Shown here: positions 16,470 to 25,615 of the stretch, piece after piece
Numbering within the stretch: position 1 is the stretch's first letter
How the letters are laid out: every line of letters begins with the position of its first letter
Source of the DNA: CBDCVN01 sp965223045
GTDB lineage: Bacteria > Deinococcota > Deinococci > Deinococcales > Trueperaceae
Direction: 5' to 3'
Assembly (NCBI GenBank): GCA_965223045.1
Contig: CBDCVN010000013.1
Coordinates: 1,612,001 to 1,676,000, forward strand
DNA length: 64,000 nt
Program-made: the position numbers and the translations under genes
The notes under the pieces: model-generated
Seen by the model: the letters and a program-made list of their open reading frames with translations, nothing else
Database searches by the model: none
Told to the model about the DNA's origin: nothing

Positions 16470-17357
16470 ATGTTTAACCTCTTTATATTTGTACTTTTTG
16501 CTTTTATTGGTGTTGTACAAGCACAAGATAGTGTAAGCCCTGACTATCAACTTATAGATAGCTTTATTCTGAGTAATTATACTATTGAGGAATATGGTGC
16601 TCCTGAGTTTGACTATGTTCAGACTATAAAGCTTATCTCCCCCACTGGTGTTGAGTATATTGTTGAAGGTTGGAACATAACCTTGAATGAACTTAACCCT
16701 AACCATGAACAATACAATTACCCATCAGCGAAAGCCCCTACTGATATAAATGGTAACAGTGTGCCTGACCTTGTGATTGAAGATTATTCGGGTGGTGCAC
16801 ATTGCTGCTTCAGTTACACAATCATTGAGCTAGGAAATGAACCTAAGTTGCTTTTGGAGGTTGAGCTTGGGGACAGCTCTCTTTCCTATAGTGACTTTGA
16901 TAGCGATGGTAGTTATGAACTTATTGCTGGTGACTCGAGCTTTGCTTATGAGTATTGCTCTTTTGCAGATTCCCCTTTTCTGCCCTTGGTGTTTAGCGTT
17001 GAGGAAGATGGTACCTATGCCCTTAATAATCTTCAATGGATTGATGATTGGCGTGGACAACAGGTATTTGATCGTTATATTGGGCTTTATATGCACGATG
17101 TTTTGAAGGGGCTCGAATCAATAAAAGAGCAAGAAACAAAGTACACTTGGGGAGATCCTTTAGTGTGTCCTATGCAGGGTCTGGTGTACACCTTTGCCTA
17201 TATGGGCCAACCTGAGCGTGGCTGGCTTTTGTTTGACAAACTTTATCCTAAAGGTGATAAAGATAGTGTAAGGAAAATGCTTAGAAAATCACTGGAGCAA
17301 GGTTTTTGGTATCAGCAGATCAAATCATCTATGGCTATACACGTACAGGAACAGTAA
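16470..17357 (+). CDS. Secreted protein with GGAHCC motif, unknown function
   Basis: Starting at the ATG at 16470 gives a clean signal peptide (MFNLFIFVLFAFIGVVQAQ); a longer TTG start at 16446 would add eight residues before it. The mature protein has a calcium-loop-like DINGNSVPDLVIEDYSGG followed by AHCCF, a combination that recurs in uncharacterised exported bacterial proteins. A second Asp-rich turn follows (DFDSDGSYELIAGD), reminiscent of FG-GAP or VCBS propeller turns. The C-terminal 100 residues are mixed helical. No enzyme motif is recognised, and neighbours on both sides are on the opposite strand. Confidence 0.65.
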   Translation: MFNLFIFVLFAFIGVVQAQDSVSPDYQLIDSFILSNYTIEEYGAPEFDYVQTIKLISPTGVEYIVEGWNITLNELNPNHEQYNYPSAKAPTDINGNSVPDLVIEDYSGGAHCCFSYTIIELGNEPKLLLEVELGDSSLSYSDFDSDGSYELIAGDSSFAYEYCSFADSPFLPLVFSVEEDGTYALNNLQWIDDWRGQQVFDRYIGLYMHDVLKGLESIKEQETKYTWGDPLVCPMQGLVYTFAYMGQPERGWLLFDKLYPKGDKDSVRKMLRKSLEQGFWYQQIKSSMAIHVQEQ

Positions 17358-17477
17358 ACAACCCTTTACCACTAGCAAATTTGTTGCGAGAAAAAATTGC
17401 TGTCCAAAACGAACTTACCTACACATTTTTGGAGTTTATGCCAAAACCCATAATAAGTTAAATAGAAAGTCACAAGT

Positions 17478-19001
17478 CTAATGCTGTTTATGATCCAACT
17501 CGAAAATAGTTCCACGCATTTCCATTGGTTGTGCCAGCACAATTATTGCTAGAGCTGCAAAAACTAGCACATAAATTAGCATTGGCCACATAGCTAACAC
17601 TCCACGCCTGCCAAAATCCCTGATAGCAATACTTGCAGTCACATAGAGAGCAAGCAAGGTGTACATACTAGTAATACCTGCATTAATAGGGAAAAGCCAA
17701 GAAATGGGGGCCACCTTAGAAAGTTGCCAATTAGGATCTATATTAAAACCACGATAGTAGAAAAAATGCTCAAAAACAGGGACAATACTAAATGCTCCTG
17801 TAAGAAAGTGAAATAAGTAGTGTGTTGTCCAAAAACCTATTCCCAGCAGTAAAGATACATACCCCCAACGCATAAAAGCAGCTTTAAAATTGGCTTTACC
17901 TTGTCCTAAAAGATCGGCAAAATATGCTGCTAGGGTAGTAATGCCTAAACCTAAAAGAGCAGTAGAGACAAAAAATATCCCAAGAATAAGTGCTTCAGAG
18001 TCAGTATTTAATTTTATTGCTAACCAAGTAGACAGTTGAAAAAAGGGATTAATCATCCCTACAGCATTCATAAGACCATAAAATGTGAGCAGAACACCCA
18101 TAAGCATTACAGCTAGACGTCCCCTTCTAGCCCAAGGTGCTTTGGTAAGCTCCCAAGTAGGTGAGCGTAATCTAAAAGCCACATTGTCATATGGACAAGC
18201 CCGCACACAATTAAAGCAATTAGTACAATCCATATTAGACTGTATAGTAGGCACAAAAAGGTCTGTCTCACAACCAGGGAAATAGCCTTGGCCATTAGAG
18301 TTTTTTATTTCACTTAGAGGAATAAAGGTTGCTTTACTAAGCTTACGATCTTCAGCAAAGCTTTCTCTACCATGCAAACAGGGTTTCCCCTTACAGTTAC
18401 GACAAGTGTTATGATCTATGGCCGTTATTTGTGTTGGTGAAGCAGAAGAAAGTACAAAATTAAAATTACCTAAAGGGCATACATAGCGGCAAAAAGTGCC
18501 AGCAGGAAAAAGGGTGTCTACTACTAAAGCTGCTGTAAAGTAACCTACAACTAACCAAGCTGTTAAATAAGGACTAGCCCAGAGATCAAAGTATTCATAG
18601 CTAAAGAAGTAAACTAGTAAAAAAGCAACTACAAAATATTTGTTTTTTAAGTTTTTAGGGAAGTTAAGCTTGTGAGGTATAAGTTTAACAAGTAATTTTG
18701 TAGGCCCTCTAGTTAGCATAAGCGGACAAGCTGCACAAAAAGCATTACCAACTAAGGCTAGAGCTAACACTACTAAACCACGATAATGTAGCCATACACT
18801 AGTAGTGGCAACATTACGAGGAGCCAATTGACGACCTGAAAAGCCATCTATTAGCACAAATATAGTTAAAGCGAGTAAGGGTAGCTGAAAAACAAGGCGG
18901 GCATACTTCCAACGTATGAATTGGTGTAATAAGGGCAGCTGCAAAAGATCAAAACCTTTTGGCTGTTCAGTAACAGGTTTGTAAATCATTTTTAATGTCA
19001 A
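17478..19001 (-). CDS. NapH/NosR-type membrane polyferredoxin
   Basis: This 507-residue inner-membrane protein has about ten helices. Cysteine motifs include FCAACPLML within the first membrane block, FCRYVCPLGNFNF in the loop where NapH/NosR/CcoG proteins carry CxxxCP, NTCRNCKGKPCLHG, and a classical ferredoxin motif DCTNCFNCVRACP (residues about 250-262). No FMN-binding domain is present, so it is not full-length NosR. It probably moves electrons across or along the membrane to a periplasmic metalloenzyme. The partner is not in the window; the nearby copper-handling genes make a copper enzyme an attractive guess only. Confidence 0.8.
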   Translation of the reverse strand: MTLKMIYKPVTEQPKGFDLLQLPLLHQFIRWKYARLVFQLPLLALTIFVLIDGFSGRQLAPRNVATTSVWLHYRGLVVLALALVGNAFCAACPLMLTRGPTKLLVKLIPHKLNFPKNLKNKYFVVAFLLVYFFSYEYFDLWASPYLTAWLVVGYFTAALVVDTLFPAGTFCRYVCPLGNFNFVLSSASPTQITAIDHNTCRNCKGKPCLHGRESFAEDRKLSKATFIPLSEIKNSNGQGYFPGCETDLFVPTIQSNMDCTNCFNCVRACPYDNVAFRLRSPTWELTKAPWARRGRLAVMLMGVLLTFYGLMNAVGMINPFFQLSTWLAIKLNTDSEALILGIFFVSTALLGLGITTLAAYFADLLGQGKANFKAAFMRWGYVSLLLGIGFWTTHYLFHFLTGAFSIVPVFEHFFYYRGFNIDPNWQLSKVAPISWLFPINAGITSMYTLLALYVTASIAIRDFGRRGVLAMWPMLIYVLVFAALAIIVLAQPMEMRGTIFELDHKQH

Positions 19002-19093
19002 CCTAATCCTCTAACGCTAGGTAGTGTTCAACTACAGATAATTACTTCATGGAAAAATTTTAAGGCACTTTAGGACACTCAGAATTTCGCTGC

Positions 19094-19495
19094 TTAAGTC
19101 CAATCTTCTAGCTTGAGCCTTGGAATCCTTGCAAATTCTTTTATGTTATTAGTCGCTATTGTTAAATTCAAATAAAGTGCATGTGCTGCTATAAGTAAAT
19201 CTAAAGGACCAATAATCTTACCTGTACTTTTTAGCTCTACCCTAACATCACCATACGTTTGGCTAGCGGCTGAGGGAAACTCCAAAATATTTATTGGGGC
19301 AAGAAATTCATTAAGGGCTTGCTGGTTTTGCTCCTTCTTTTTGCTATTGGACACCCCAAACTGCAATTCACAAAGGGTTATACCTGAAATGCTAACATCA
19401 TTAACAGTTAACTCTTTAAATCTATTAAAGATTGATTCTGGAGACCTTTTAATGATATAGATACAAATATTTGTATCCAACATATATTTCATCAA
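19094..19495 (-). CDS. vapC: VapC PIN-domain toxin ribonuclease
   Basis: The 133-residue protein shows the PIN-domain acidic triad: D7 (MLDTNICIYI), E43 (LCELQFGV) and D99 (IGPLDLLIAAHA), followed by TNNIKEF near the C-terminus. PIN toxins cleave tRNA or rRNA and are neutralised by the co-encoded VapB. It overlaps the antitoxin gene by four bases (ATGA), the standard arrangement. The length is normal and nothing indicates inactivation. Confidence 0.93.
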   Translation of the reverse strand: MMKYMLDTNICIYIIKRSPESIFNRFKELTVNDVSISGITLCELQFGVSNSKKKEQNQQALNEFLAPINILEFPSAASQTYGDVRVELKSTGKIIGPLDLLIAAHALYLNLTIATNNIKEFARIPRLKLEDWT

Positions 19496-19722
19496 AAAGC
19501 CTCTCTTTGTTCGTAAGTTCCCTGTTCTCTTTCATTCATAAAATCATCACTAAATTTTGAGCAGGCTTCAAACATAGATTCCCAAGGATTTCCCTTAGGA
19601 ATCAACAAAACACAGTTACCTATTTTGTTTATATAAACAGATTTGGTAGAGAACCTATATTCTTTAGGCAATCTTATTGCTTGACTGTGTCCATTCATGA
19701 AAATTTTAGCTTCTTGAATCAT
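19492..19722 (-). CDS. vapB: VapB antitoxin (AbrB-type DNA binding)
   Basis: This 76-residue antitoxin begins with the swapped-hairpin AbrB fold of VapB proteins: AKIFMNGHSQAIRLPKEYRF. The C-terminal tail (MFEACSKFSDDFMNERE) is the kind of flexible segment that wraps the toxin. It precedes vapC with an ATGA overlap. A palindromic operator lies immediately upstream, so the VapBC complex probably represses its own promoter. Confidence 0.92.
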   Translation of the reverse strand: MIQEAKIFMNGHSQAIRLPKEYRFSTKSVYINKIGNCVLLIPKGNPWESMFEACSKFSDDFMNEREQGTYEQREAF

Positions 19723-19726
19723 ATTT

Positions 19727-19752
19727 TAGTATATACCAATTAGTATATACTA
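19727..19752 (-). promoter_or_regulatory. vapBC operator palindrome
   Basis: A perfect 10-base inverted repeat, TAGTATATAC and GTATATACTA separated by CAATTA, starts five bases before the vapB start codon. It contains TATACT-like -10 sequence, so repressor binding would block the promoter. This is the usual layout for VapBC autoregulation. Confidence 0.7.
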
Positions 19753-19791
19753 TCAAATCCATCAAACTCACTATTGTAATTTTTTAGTTCA

Positions 19792-20646
19792 TTACTCATG
19801 TGGTAAAGGGCTAGTAGTTAATATACCTGTAGCAACAAATACTCCTATTAACAGAGCAACTTCAACTCGAGCAAAATCACCTAAAAGTAGAGCATTATCT
19901 TTATTTATAAGCCTTGGCAACAAGTAAAAACGATTTACCCCTGCAACAGCAATGATAATAAAAACAAACATTATTTTAAGGATAAGCACCCGCCCATAAA
20001 AAGTATCTATTAGCACTTCAGTACTATTAATGTGCAAAGCACCAGCATATATACCTGTAGCAAAAAGTGCTGCCACACTAGCTATTCCAAGGAAGGAAAG
20101 GTTTTTAGATGCTTGTACTAAGGCAGGGGTTCTATTTTTCCAAATTGGTAGGTATGCAAAGTAAAAAAGTGAGCCTCCCCAAAAAGCTGCTGCACTAAAG
20201 TGAACAAGGTCAGCTATCATTGGTGTAGTTCCACCCATTGCTGTAGCATGTGATGTCCAACTAAAAGTTGCTAACAGTGCTAAGCTAGTTGGTAAGTAGA
20301 TAATACCTGTGAAAAATCGTGACCAAGCATTATTCATCTGACAAGCCAGGATTATAATGCCTAATAGTAAAACTATGAGTTGAATACGTAGTAAAATTGC
20401 ATTGCCATGGCGGGTTGAACTTAAGTATTCTAGTAAGATTTCTAGATCCATAAATCCTAGTACTCTATTTAGAGTAAGTACTATATCTAGATCACTAGCA
20501 AGAAGAAGTAAGAATGCTCCTAGTACTGCTCCTATGAGCAAGCGCCTTTTAGCTAGAGGTTTAAGGTAAATAAAATGGATAAATGCACCAGAACCAACAA
20601 GCAAAATAGCGCCTAAGTAAAGTAAGGTTTTCACAAAGGCCAGCAT
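19792..20646 (-). CDS. copD: CopD-type copper transport membrane protein
   Basis: From the ATG at 20646 the protein has about 284 residues and eight predicted helices starting at MLAFVKTLLYLGAILLVGSG. A longer frame from 20700 would overlap the copC gene by 47 bases and add a charged tail, so the internal ATG is preferred. Family signs are the CopD-like core with conserved His in membrane segments (TSHATAMGGTTP, DLVHFSAAAFWGGSLFY) and LITGIL-type ending. It follows copC by 7 bases. CopC/CopD pairs bind and move copper across the inner membrane. Confidence 0.82.
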   Translation of the reverse strand: MLAFVKTLLYLGAILLVGSGAFIHFIYLKPLAKRRLLIGAVLGAFLLLLASDLDIVLTLNRVLGFMDLEILLEYLSSTRHGNAILLRIQLIVLLLGIIILACQMNNAWSRFFTGIIYLPTSLALLATFSWTSHATAMGGTTPMIADLVHFSAAAFWGGSLFYFAYLPIWKNRTPALVQASKNLSFLGIASVAALFATGIYAGALHINSTEVLIDTFYGRVLILKIMFVFIIIAVAGVNRFYLLPRLINKDNALLLGDFARVEVALLIGVFVATGILTTSPLPHE

Positions 20647-20653
20647 AGTAAAT

Positions 20654-21229
20654 TTATTCTTCTTCCTTTTGTGACTCGAGCCCTCCAACATCATCCTCAA
20701 GAGACTCTACTTCTTCTATTTGCAGCTCAGGCTCAAGTTCATTAACATCATCTACAATAACTTCTGATTCTTCTACTAAATCTTCATAAGTAAAAAAAGT
20801 AAAATCCCCAGTTGTATGGGTATCTACTGATAATAATCTCCACATAACCACATAAGTACCGGGGAGCAGTTCTTCTTTTAAGCCTAAGGTAATGGTAGTA
20901 CTTTGTTTTTCTTCGTTTAAAATGCCTGTGTCTAAGCGCATCTCTTTATCATCACGCAGCATTAGTACTTCCCCCATTAAAGCCTTAGCAGCCAGCACTA
21001 AGTCGCGCTGGCTCATTTCAGAAGTTGTTTTCAGAGAATAAACCTTGAAAGTACTAAAGTTAATTTCTACAGGTTCACTCATTAGCAAAATTATTTCTTG
21101 AGGTTGCTCATAAACAGTACTACCACTTGCCGGTATACTTTCTTGCAGATAGGCATGGGCTAAAACAGGTATAGCCTGAAAAATTACTAACCCTAATATA
21201 CTTACCCCAAAATTGCGTAAACATGTCAC
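20654..21229 (-). CDS. copC: CopC-domain periplasmic protein with acidic tail
   Basis: The 191-residue protein has a signal peptide ending near VLAHA and a CopC beta-sandwich (residues about 25-155), beginning HAYLQESIPASGSTV with LLMSEPVEINFSTFKVYSL and the closing YVVMWRLLSVDTHTTGDFTFF. The first His after cleavage and the DTH motif are in the positions of the Cu(II) ligands. The C-terminal 35 residues are almost entirely Glu, Asp and hydrophobic residues. It overlaps the upstream His-rich CopC gene by four bases and precedes copD by 7, so the three genes form one operon. Confidence 0.85.
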   Translation of the reverse strand: MTCLRNFGVSILGLVIFQAIPVLAHAYLQESIPASGSTVYEQPQEIILLMSEPVEINFSTFKVYSLKTTSEMSQRDLVLAAKALMGEVLMLRDDKEMRLDTGILNEEKQSTTITLGLKEELLPGTYVVMWRLLSVDTHTTGDFTFFTYEDLVEESEVIVDDVNELEPELQIEEVESLEDDVGGLESQKEEE

Positions 21230-22653
21230 TGATTTTCAACCTCAATCTGGAAGGTAGCAGTTTCACTGAACCCTCCTATAATGGTTACAATGATGTCCCA
21301 CAAACCAGGTAAAGAGAAATCAATAGAGGTGTTATTAGTCATAGGTGTAAATCCCTCGCTGTTGTAAATATCCATAAAATGATTGTGAGGAAGGTCAATA
21401 CTTATGCCATCTATAGCAGTAGTGACCCCTTGCATGTTGCGCTCTATCACAAAGCGTCTATGCAAATTTTCACCGTCAGCAAAGCCATAGACAAAAATCT
21501 CAGTATTGCCACCATAGACTAAATTTGGAGTAGGGGTAAGGAAAAGTACAACTTCACTATCAAAGTCACTTTTTTGCTTCTGAGCTAGTATAGTAGTCTC
21601 GAGCCATTCCCCTTCCTCCCCTACTGTAGCTAAAACTTCCCAGATCCCTTCTTCAAAAGCCCCTAATTTAAAGACAGCCTGATTACTTTCTATGGTCATA
21701 AGTTTCTCTACACCCGAAGGGCTTGTAACACTTAATTGAATATATGTTGGCTCTGTAGTATTTAGGGCTAATTTAAAAAGGCCACTTACATCTAATAAGG
21801 GCTCGAGCATAACTACGCTATTCCCTAATTGAAAAACATTGGCCCCAGTAGCAGCAATTTCCATATGATTGTAAGCACCTGATTCATCATGGTCATGACT
21901 ATGGTCTTCTTCTCTAGAATCATGACCCTCATCATCGTGATGTTCGTGTTCCATCATATCGTGATGATCTTCTTCCTTATGACCCTCATCATCGTGATGT
22001 TTGTGTTCCATCATGTCGTGATGATCTTCTTCATGCTGGGGCTTCATTTTATGATAATCTTCTTCCCCATGATCCTCATTATCGTGATGTTCAGGCTCCA
22101 TCATGTCGTGATGGCCTTCTTCGTGTTCAGGCTTCATTTCATGATGTTCATCAAGCATTTCCTCTTCATGCTCTTCCATAGGAATTTCATGATGGTCTTC
22201 TATTACTTGCCCATCTGCTCTATGCGGTTGATAGACAAAAAAAGTAAAGCCTTCTTGTACTGTAAGGTCAGTTGAATATGCTCGCCAAGTTACTACATAA
22301 GTACCAGCAGGCAGGTTTTCCCTTAAGCCTATTGCCACATTGCTATTTACCCCCTTAGGATTTAAATCTGTATCAGCTTTTACAAAGTCTGTTATGGGTA
22401 AAATAACTTCTCCAGCAAAAAAGCCTTGAGCAACTTCACGAGGGTCAGCATTAGGTTTTGTTTGAAGTCCATAAACTCTAAATCTACTTACACGCAGATC
22501 AATAGCCTCGCTCATAACTAGTTGGACTTCATTAGGTAATTCTCGTACTACACTACCCTCTTTAGGTGTAGCTGAAACTAGGTTAGCTTGAGCCAAAGCA
22601 GATGTAATTTGTAAAAATACAAGTAAGAAAAAAACAAGTTTTATATTTTGCAT
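21226..22653 (-). CDS. CopC-domain protein with long His/Met/Asp/Glu-rich metal-binding linker
   Basis: This 475-residue exported protein starts with a signal peptide ending near ALAQA, followed by a CopC-like domain (about 24-145) with KEGSVVRELPNEVQLVMSEA and TYVVTWRAYSTD. A linker of roughly 110 residues (about 150-260) is made of repeats such as HHDMMEHKHHDDEGHKEEDH, rich in His and Met, a composition typical of copper or zinc buffering. The C-terminal 200 residues form beta-rich domains (about 270-475) resembling FixH/YtkA-like or Ig folds. No catalytic motif is seen. It heads the CopC-CopD operon. Metal buffering in the periplasm is the inferred role. Confidence 0.8.
   Translation of the reverse strand: MQNIKLVFFLLVFLQITSALAQANLVSATPKEGSVVRELPNEVQLVMSEAIDLRVSRFRVYGLQTKPNADPREVAQGFFAGEVILPITDFVKADTDLNPKGVNSNVAIGLRENLPAGTYVVTWRAYSTDLTVQEGFTFFVYQPHRADGQVIEDHHEIPMEEHEEEMLDEHHEMKPEHEEGHHDMMEPEHHDNEDHGEEDYHKMKPQHEEDHHDMMEHKHHDDEGHKEEDHHDMMEHEHHDDEGHDSREEDHSHDHDESGAYNHMEIAATGANVFQLGNSVVMLEPLLDVSGLFKLALNTTEPTYIQLSVTSPSGVEKLMTIESNQAVFKLGAFEEGIWEVLATVGEEGEWLETTILAQKQKSDFDSEVVLFLTPTPNLVYGGNTEIFVYGFADGENLHRRFVIERNMQGVTTAIDGISIDLPHNHFMDIYNSEGFTPMTNNTSIDFSLPGLWDIIVTIIGGFSETATFQIEVENQ
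21890..22190 (-). repeat. Imperfect repeats encoding the His/Met/Glu linker
   Basis: Short units of roughly 45-70 bases carrying variants of ATCATGATGGAGCC and CATCATGATG recur across this stretch. Boundaries are approximate because the copies are degenerate. Confidence 0.6.
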
Positions 22654-22739
22654 TATTTATTCCATTCTTATAAATAAGGTAAATTTTTTTCACTAAAATT
22701 ATTTGCTTATATTATATTTTCCAGAAAAGCCTTCTTATA

Positions 22740-22870
22740 GGGGGAAATTACTCCTGTAGGTATGTTATTCTAAAGAGCATAGCGACAAAGAAAACCTCTG
22801 GTAGCAGAACACATTGAGGTCTTTCGCATGATCTACCCTTGGAAAGTTTCAAGGTGACATTACTTTGCGT
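22740..22870 (-). ncRNA. Possible structured RNA between two metal-related genes
   Basis: On the minus strand the gap upstream of the His-rich CopC gene can form an 8-pair stem AAGACCTC/GAGGTTTT around a loop of about 18 bases (about 22792-22825). A second stem, CCTTG/CAAGG (about 22836-22853), precedes it. It could be a 5' leader element or merely transcribed spacer; no known family was recognised. Confidence 0.25.
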
Positions 22871-22932
22871 TTGTAAAACAATTTTTCAAACAAAGTAGCT
22901 TATCTGGACATTTAATTAAGTGTGATTGATTG

Positions 22933-23262
22933 TCATAGCATAACAGAGCTTAAAGGTGGTGCGCGACTACGTGCTCTATAATGGAAAATCTTCTGCAACA
23001 CCACACTTGTATATGAACAAATGAGTAAAACTACTAGGAAGGAGAAAGTGCTAGTTGTACCCAAATTTGTTACTAAAGCCACTAAAATAGCCACAAGACT
23101 ATGAGTGTGCTGAGGAGTTTCTTCAGGGTGGGTATGAGCAAAATTTTGGTGTGAAGCTAAGAAAGGTGAAGCAAAAAGTGCTAGTGTAAAGAGTAAGCTT
23201 AAAAAAGCACTCAAACCTACCTTAAAAGCAAAGTTTAAATCTATTCTTTTCATTAGCTTCAA
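22933..23262 (-). CDS. Small two-helix membrane protein with His-rich loop
   Basis: The 109-residue protein has two hydrophobic segments (about 13-33 and 53-88). Between them is a periplasm-facing loop containing ASHQNFAHTHPEETPQHTHS, five histidines in 20 residues. The position upstream of the CopC/CopD operon and the same strand suggest metal sensing or delivery, although no family is recognised. The second ATG at 23253 (MKRIDLN) is an equally good start. Confidence 0.55.
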   Translation of the reverse strand: MKLMKRIDLNFAFKVGLSAFLSLLFTLALFASPFLASHQNFAHTHPEETPQHTHSLVAILVALVTNLGTTSTFSFLVVLLICSYTSVVLQKIFHYRARSRAPPLSSVML

Positions 23263-23516
23263 GTCGATTTTTAGTTTTAAGAAGTAGCTATGCTAACACC
23301 AAATTCTTTGAATTTGGTAGAGTAAAGGTAAATAAGTGTTGGGTAGTGCAATTGTTAGTGTTACGACATTCCTTACTAAAAACCATCAGGATAATTATAG
23401 CACTAGTTAACTTTCATAACATAATTTATCGTTATACCAATCTCTACAAGAGTAAAGGCATTTTAGAAAACCTTAACTCATACCGTGCTCAAAAATTCCA
23501 CGAAGAATAAGTTTAA

Positions 23517-25346
23517 ATGTCAGAGCAAATATTAAACTCACAAAATAAAGTAGTCGTTACTGGTGCAGGTGGTTCACTAGGTCAAGCACTTACTAAAGAA
23601 TTACTCTCTGAAGGCTTTTTTGTTAAAGCTTTAGTACGTAATGAAAAATCTGCTAAACAAGTAAAGCTTCTAGGTGCTGTACCTATGCTTGGTGATATAA
23701 GAGATGATCAAAGCCTGAAGGAGCTTTGCAAAGATGTTAATGTGGTGTACCACTTGGCTGCTTGGATAGGCAAGCCAAATAAACCTAAGCTTGCTAGCGA
23801 AGTAAATGCCAAAGGAACACGTAAATTAATGAAAGCTGCTAGTACAGCAGGAGTCAAGCGTATAGTTCTGGCAAGCAGCATAGCAGTATATGGCCCAGTG
23901 ACAAAGGGGTTGATTAGTGAGGATAGAAACTACTGGACCGTAGGAGAGCCTTATAGTGATAGTAAAGTTGCTGCAGAGAAATTTGCTAAATCCTTGGCAA
24001 AGGAAAAAGGGATTGAATTAGTTATTTTACGCCCTACCATGATCTATGGCCCCAAATCACCATCTTGGACACTTGTACCCTTTGATATCATTAAAAAGGG
24101 GTTACCCATGATTATGGGTAGTGGTGAAGACAAGCTTGATGCAGTTTATATAGATGATGTAGCTAAGGCCTTTGCTTTGGCAGGGCAGGTGCCCGAAGCT
24201 GCCGGGGAAACCTTTAATATTGGTGGCTTAGAAGTTGATTGGAATACCTTTCTAGGTTATTACGCTAATATGTCTGGCAAAAAGTTACGCCGCCTACCCC
24301 TATGGCTGGTCAAAGGTGGTGCTAAAACAGTAGCCACTCTAACAAATCTTATTCGTAAACACCCTCTAGTTGTTCCTGAAATGATTGGTGCTATGACTAG
24401 CCAAGCTAGTTATGACTCGGGCAAAGCTAAGAATATTCTCGGTTTTGAGGCTAAGACATCTTTGAAAGAGGGTATGCAAAAAACTGAGACTTGGTTACGT
24501 GAAGAGGGCTTGCTGAAACGTGGCTCTGTTGCTCTGGTAACAGGTGCAGCTAGTGGTTTAGGCAAAGCTACTGTTGAAAAACTACTTGCTAAAGGAGTAA
24601 CCGTTTATGCTGCTGATATCAATGTTGAGGCACTCTCTAGTTTAGAAGGCGCACACCCTTTAGAGCTTGATGTTACTAGTCAAGAAAGTATAAACAGAGC
24701 CCTTAAAACTATTAATAAAAATGGACACACAATTAACTTGCTTATAAATGTAGCAGGAATCCTAAAAGCAGGTGCACTAGAAGCCCAAGACACATCTGAT
24801 ATTGAGAAGCAATTTGCAGTTAATGCTTTTGGACCTTTAAAGCTCATTAGGGCTATCAGTCCACAGATGCGCTCGAGTGGCTGGGGCAGAATTATAAATG
24901 TAACCTCAACCAATGGTTTCTTAGTAACACCCTTTATGGGAGCCTATTCCGCCTCGAAGTATGCTCTAGAAGCACTATCAGACTCCCTAAGGCTAGAACT
25001 TAAGCCATTTGGGATCGAGGTAGTGGTTATTCAGCCCGGAGCCATGAAAACCCCTTTTGCAGAGCAGACCAGAGCTGGTTTGCGAGAAAACGCCAAAAAC
25101 TCCAATGATGAGTGGTCAGAATACCTAAGTAACTTTGCAGACAGTAACTTGTGGGGTGAAGCTACTGCTACCAAGCCAGAAAAGGTTGCTGGACGCATTG
25201 CTAAAATTGCACTAGCAAAACGAGTAAGACCTCGTTATTATGGTACCTTTGATGCTGTTCCTGCACGCTTTATGGCTCTTATGCCTGATGTGGTAAAAGA
25301 CTTTTACTTTACTCGAGTTGCAGGGTTAAGTAAAAAGGGGAGGTAA
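23517..25346 (+). CDS. Fused NAD-epimerase (extended SDR) and classical SDR oxidoreductase
   Basis: This 609-residue protein holds two complete Rossmann enzymes in one chain. Residues about 9-325 are an extended SDR with VTGAGGSLGQAL, the catalytic serine region LASSIAVYGP and the YSDSK tyrosine-lysine pair, plus a C-terminal substrate domain. Residues about 337-609 are a classical SDR with VTGAASGLGKAT, NVAG (NVAGIL), the serine in INVTSTNGF and YSASKYALEA. Both catalytic sets look intact. Fusion suggests two consecutive steps on one substrate, for instance a steroid, sugar or lipid ketone/alcohol, but the substrate cannot be read from sequence. There are no adjacent pathway genes. Confidence 0.85.
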   Translation: MSEQILNSQNKVVVTGAGGSLGQALTKELLSEGFFVKALVRNEKSAKQVKLLGAVPMLGDIRDDQSLKELCKDVNVVYHLAAWIGKPNKPKLASEVNAKGTRKLMKAASTAGVKRIVLASSIAVYGPVTKGLISEDRNYWTVGEPYSDSKVAAEKFAKSLAKEKGIELVILRPTMIYGPKSPSWTLVPFDIIKKGLPMIMGSGEDKLDAVYIDDVAKAFALAGQVPEAAGETFNIGGLEVDWNTFLGYYANMSGKKLRRLPLWLVKGGAKTVATLTNLIRKHPLVVPEMIGAMTSQASYDSGKAKNILGFEAKTSLKEGMQKTETWLREEGLLKRGSVALVTGAASGLGKATVEKLLAKGVTVYAADINVEALSSLEGAHPLELDVTSQESINRALKTINKNGHTINLLINVAGILKAGALEAQDTSDIEKQFAVNAFGPLKLIRAISPQMRSSGWGRIINVTSTNGFLVTPFMGAYSASKYALEALSDSLRLELKPFGIEVVVIQPGAMKTPFAEQTRAGLRENAKNSNDEWSEYLSNFADSNLWGEATATKPEKVAGRIAKIALAKRVRPRYYGTFDAVPARFMALMPDVVKDFYFTRVAGLSKKGR

Positions 25347-25370
25347 AACATAATTCAACTTACTCTATAG

Positions 25371-25396
25371 AAAACGTTAATTTTTAATCCGTTTTT
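25371..25396 (+). terminator. Possible terminator of the SDR fusion gene
   Basis: AAAACG and CGTTTT enclose TTAA-TTT-TTAA, giving a 10-pair hairpin that ends in a T-run (GTTTTTAT). The GC content of the stem is low, so strength is uncertain. It starts 24 bases after the stop codon. Confidence 0.4.
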
Positions 25397-25615
25397 ATAT
25401 GTAAAGTTGCACAAATCAGGCTCTTAGCACCTGTTTAAATAGCTACGTTTTTATTTGGTTTTCTCACTACCCCACAAAAGTGAAGGGAATAGATTCTTTA
25501 CTTAACGAACAATGATTTCTGCTCAATTTTTGCTAATAAACGTGTCTATAAACTTGCTAAGCATTACCAAATCGAATCTCTAAGTTATTTACATCAACAC
25601 TATGAGCACCATATA

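Noticed and set aside
21889..22275. Plus-strand Met/Ile/Val/Phe-rich frame of 128 codons
   Set aside because: It mirrors the His-rich linker of the minus-strand CopC protein; the hydrophobic look follows from complementing CAT and GAT codons.
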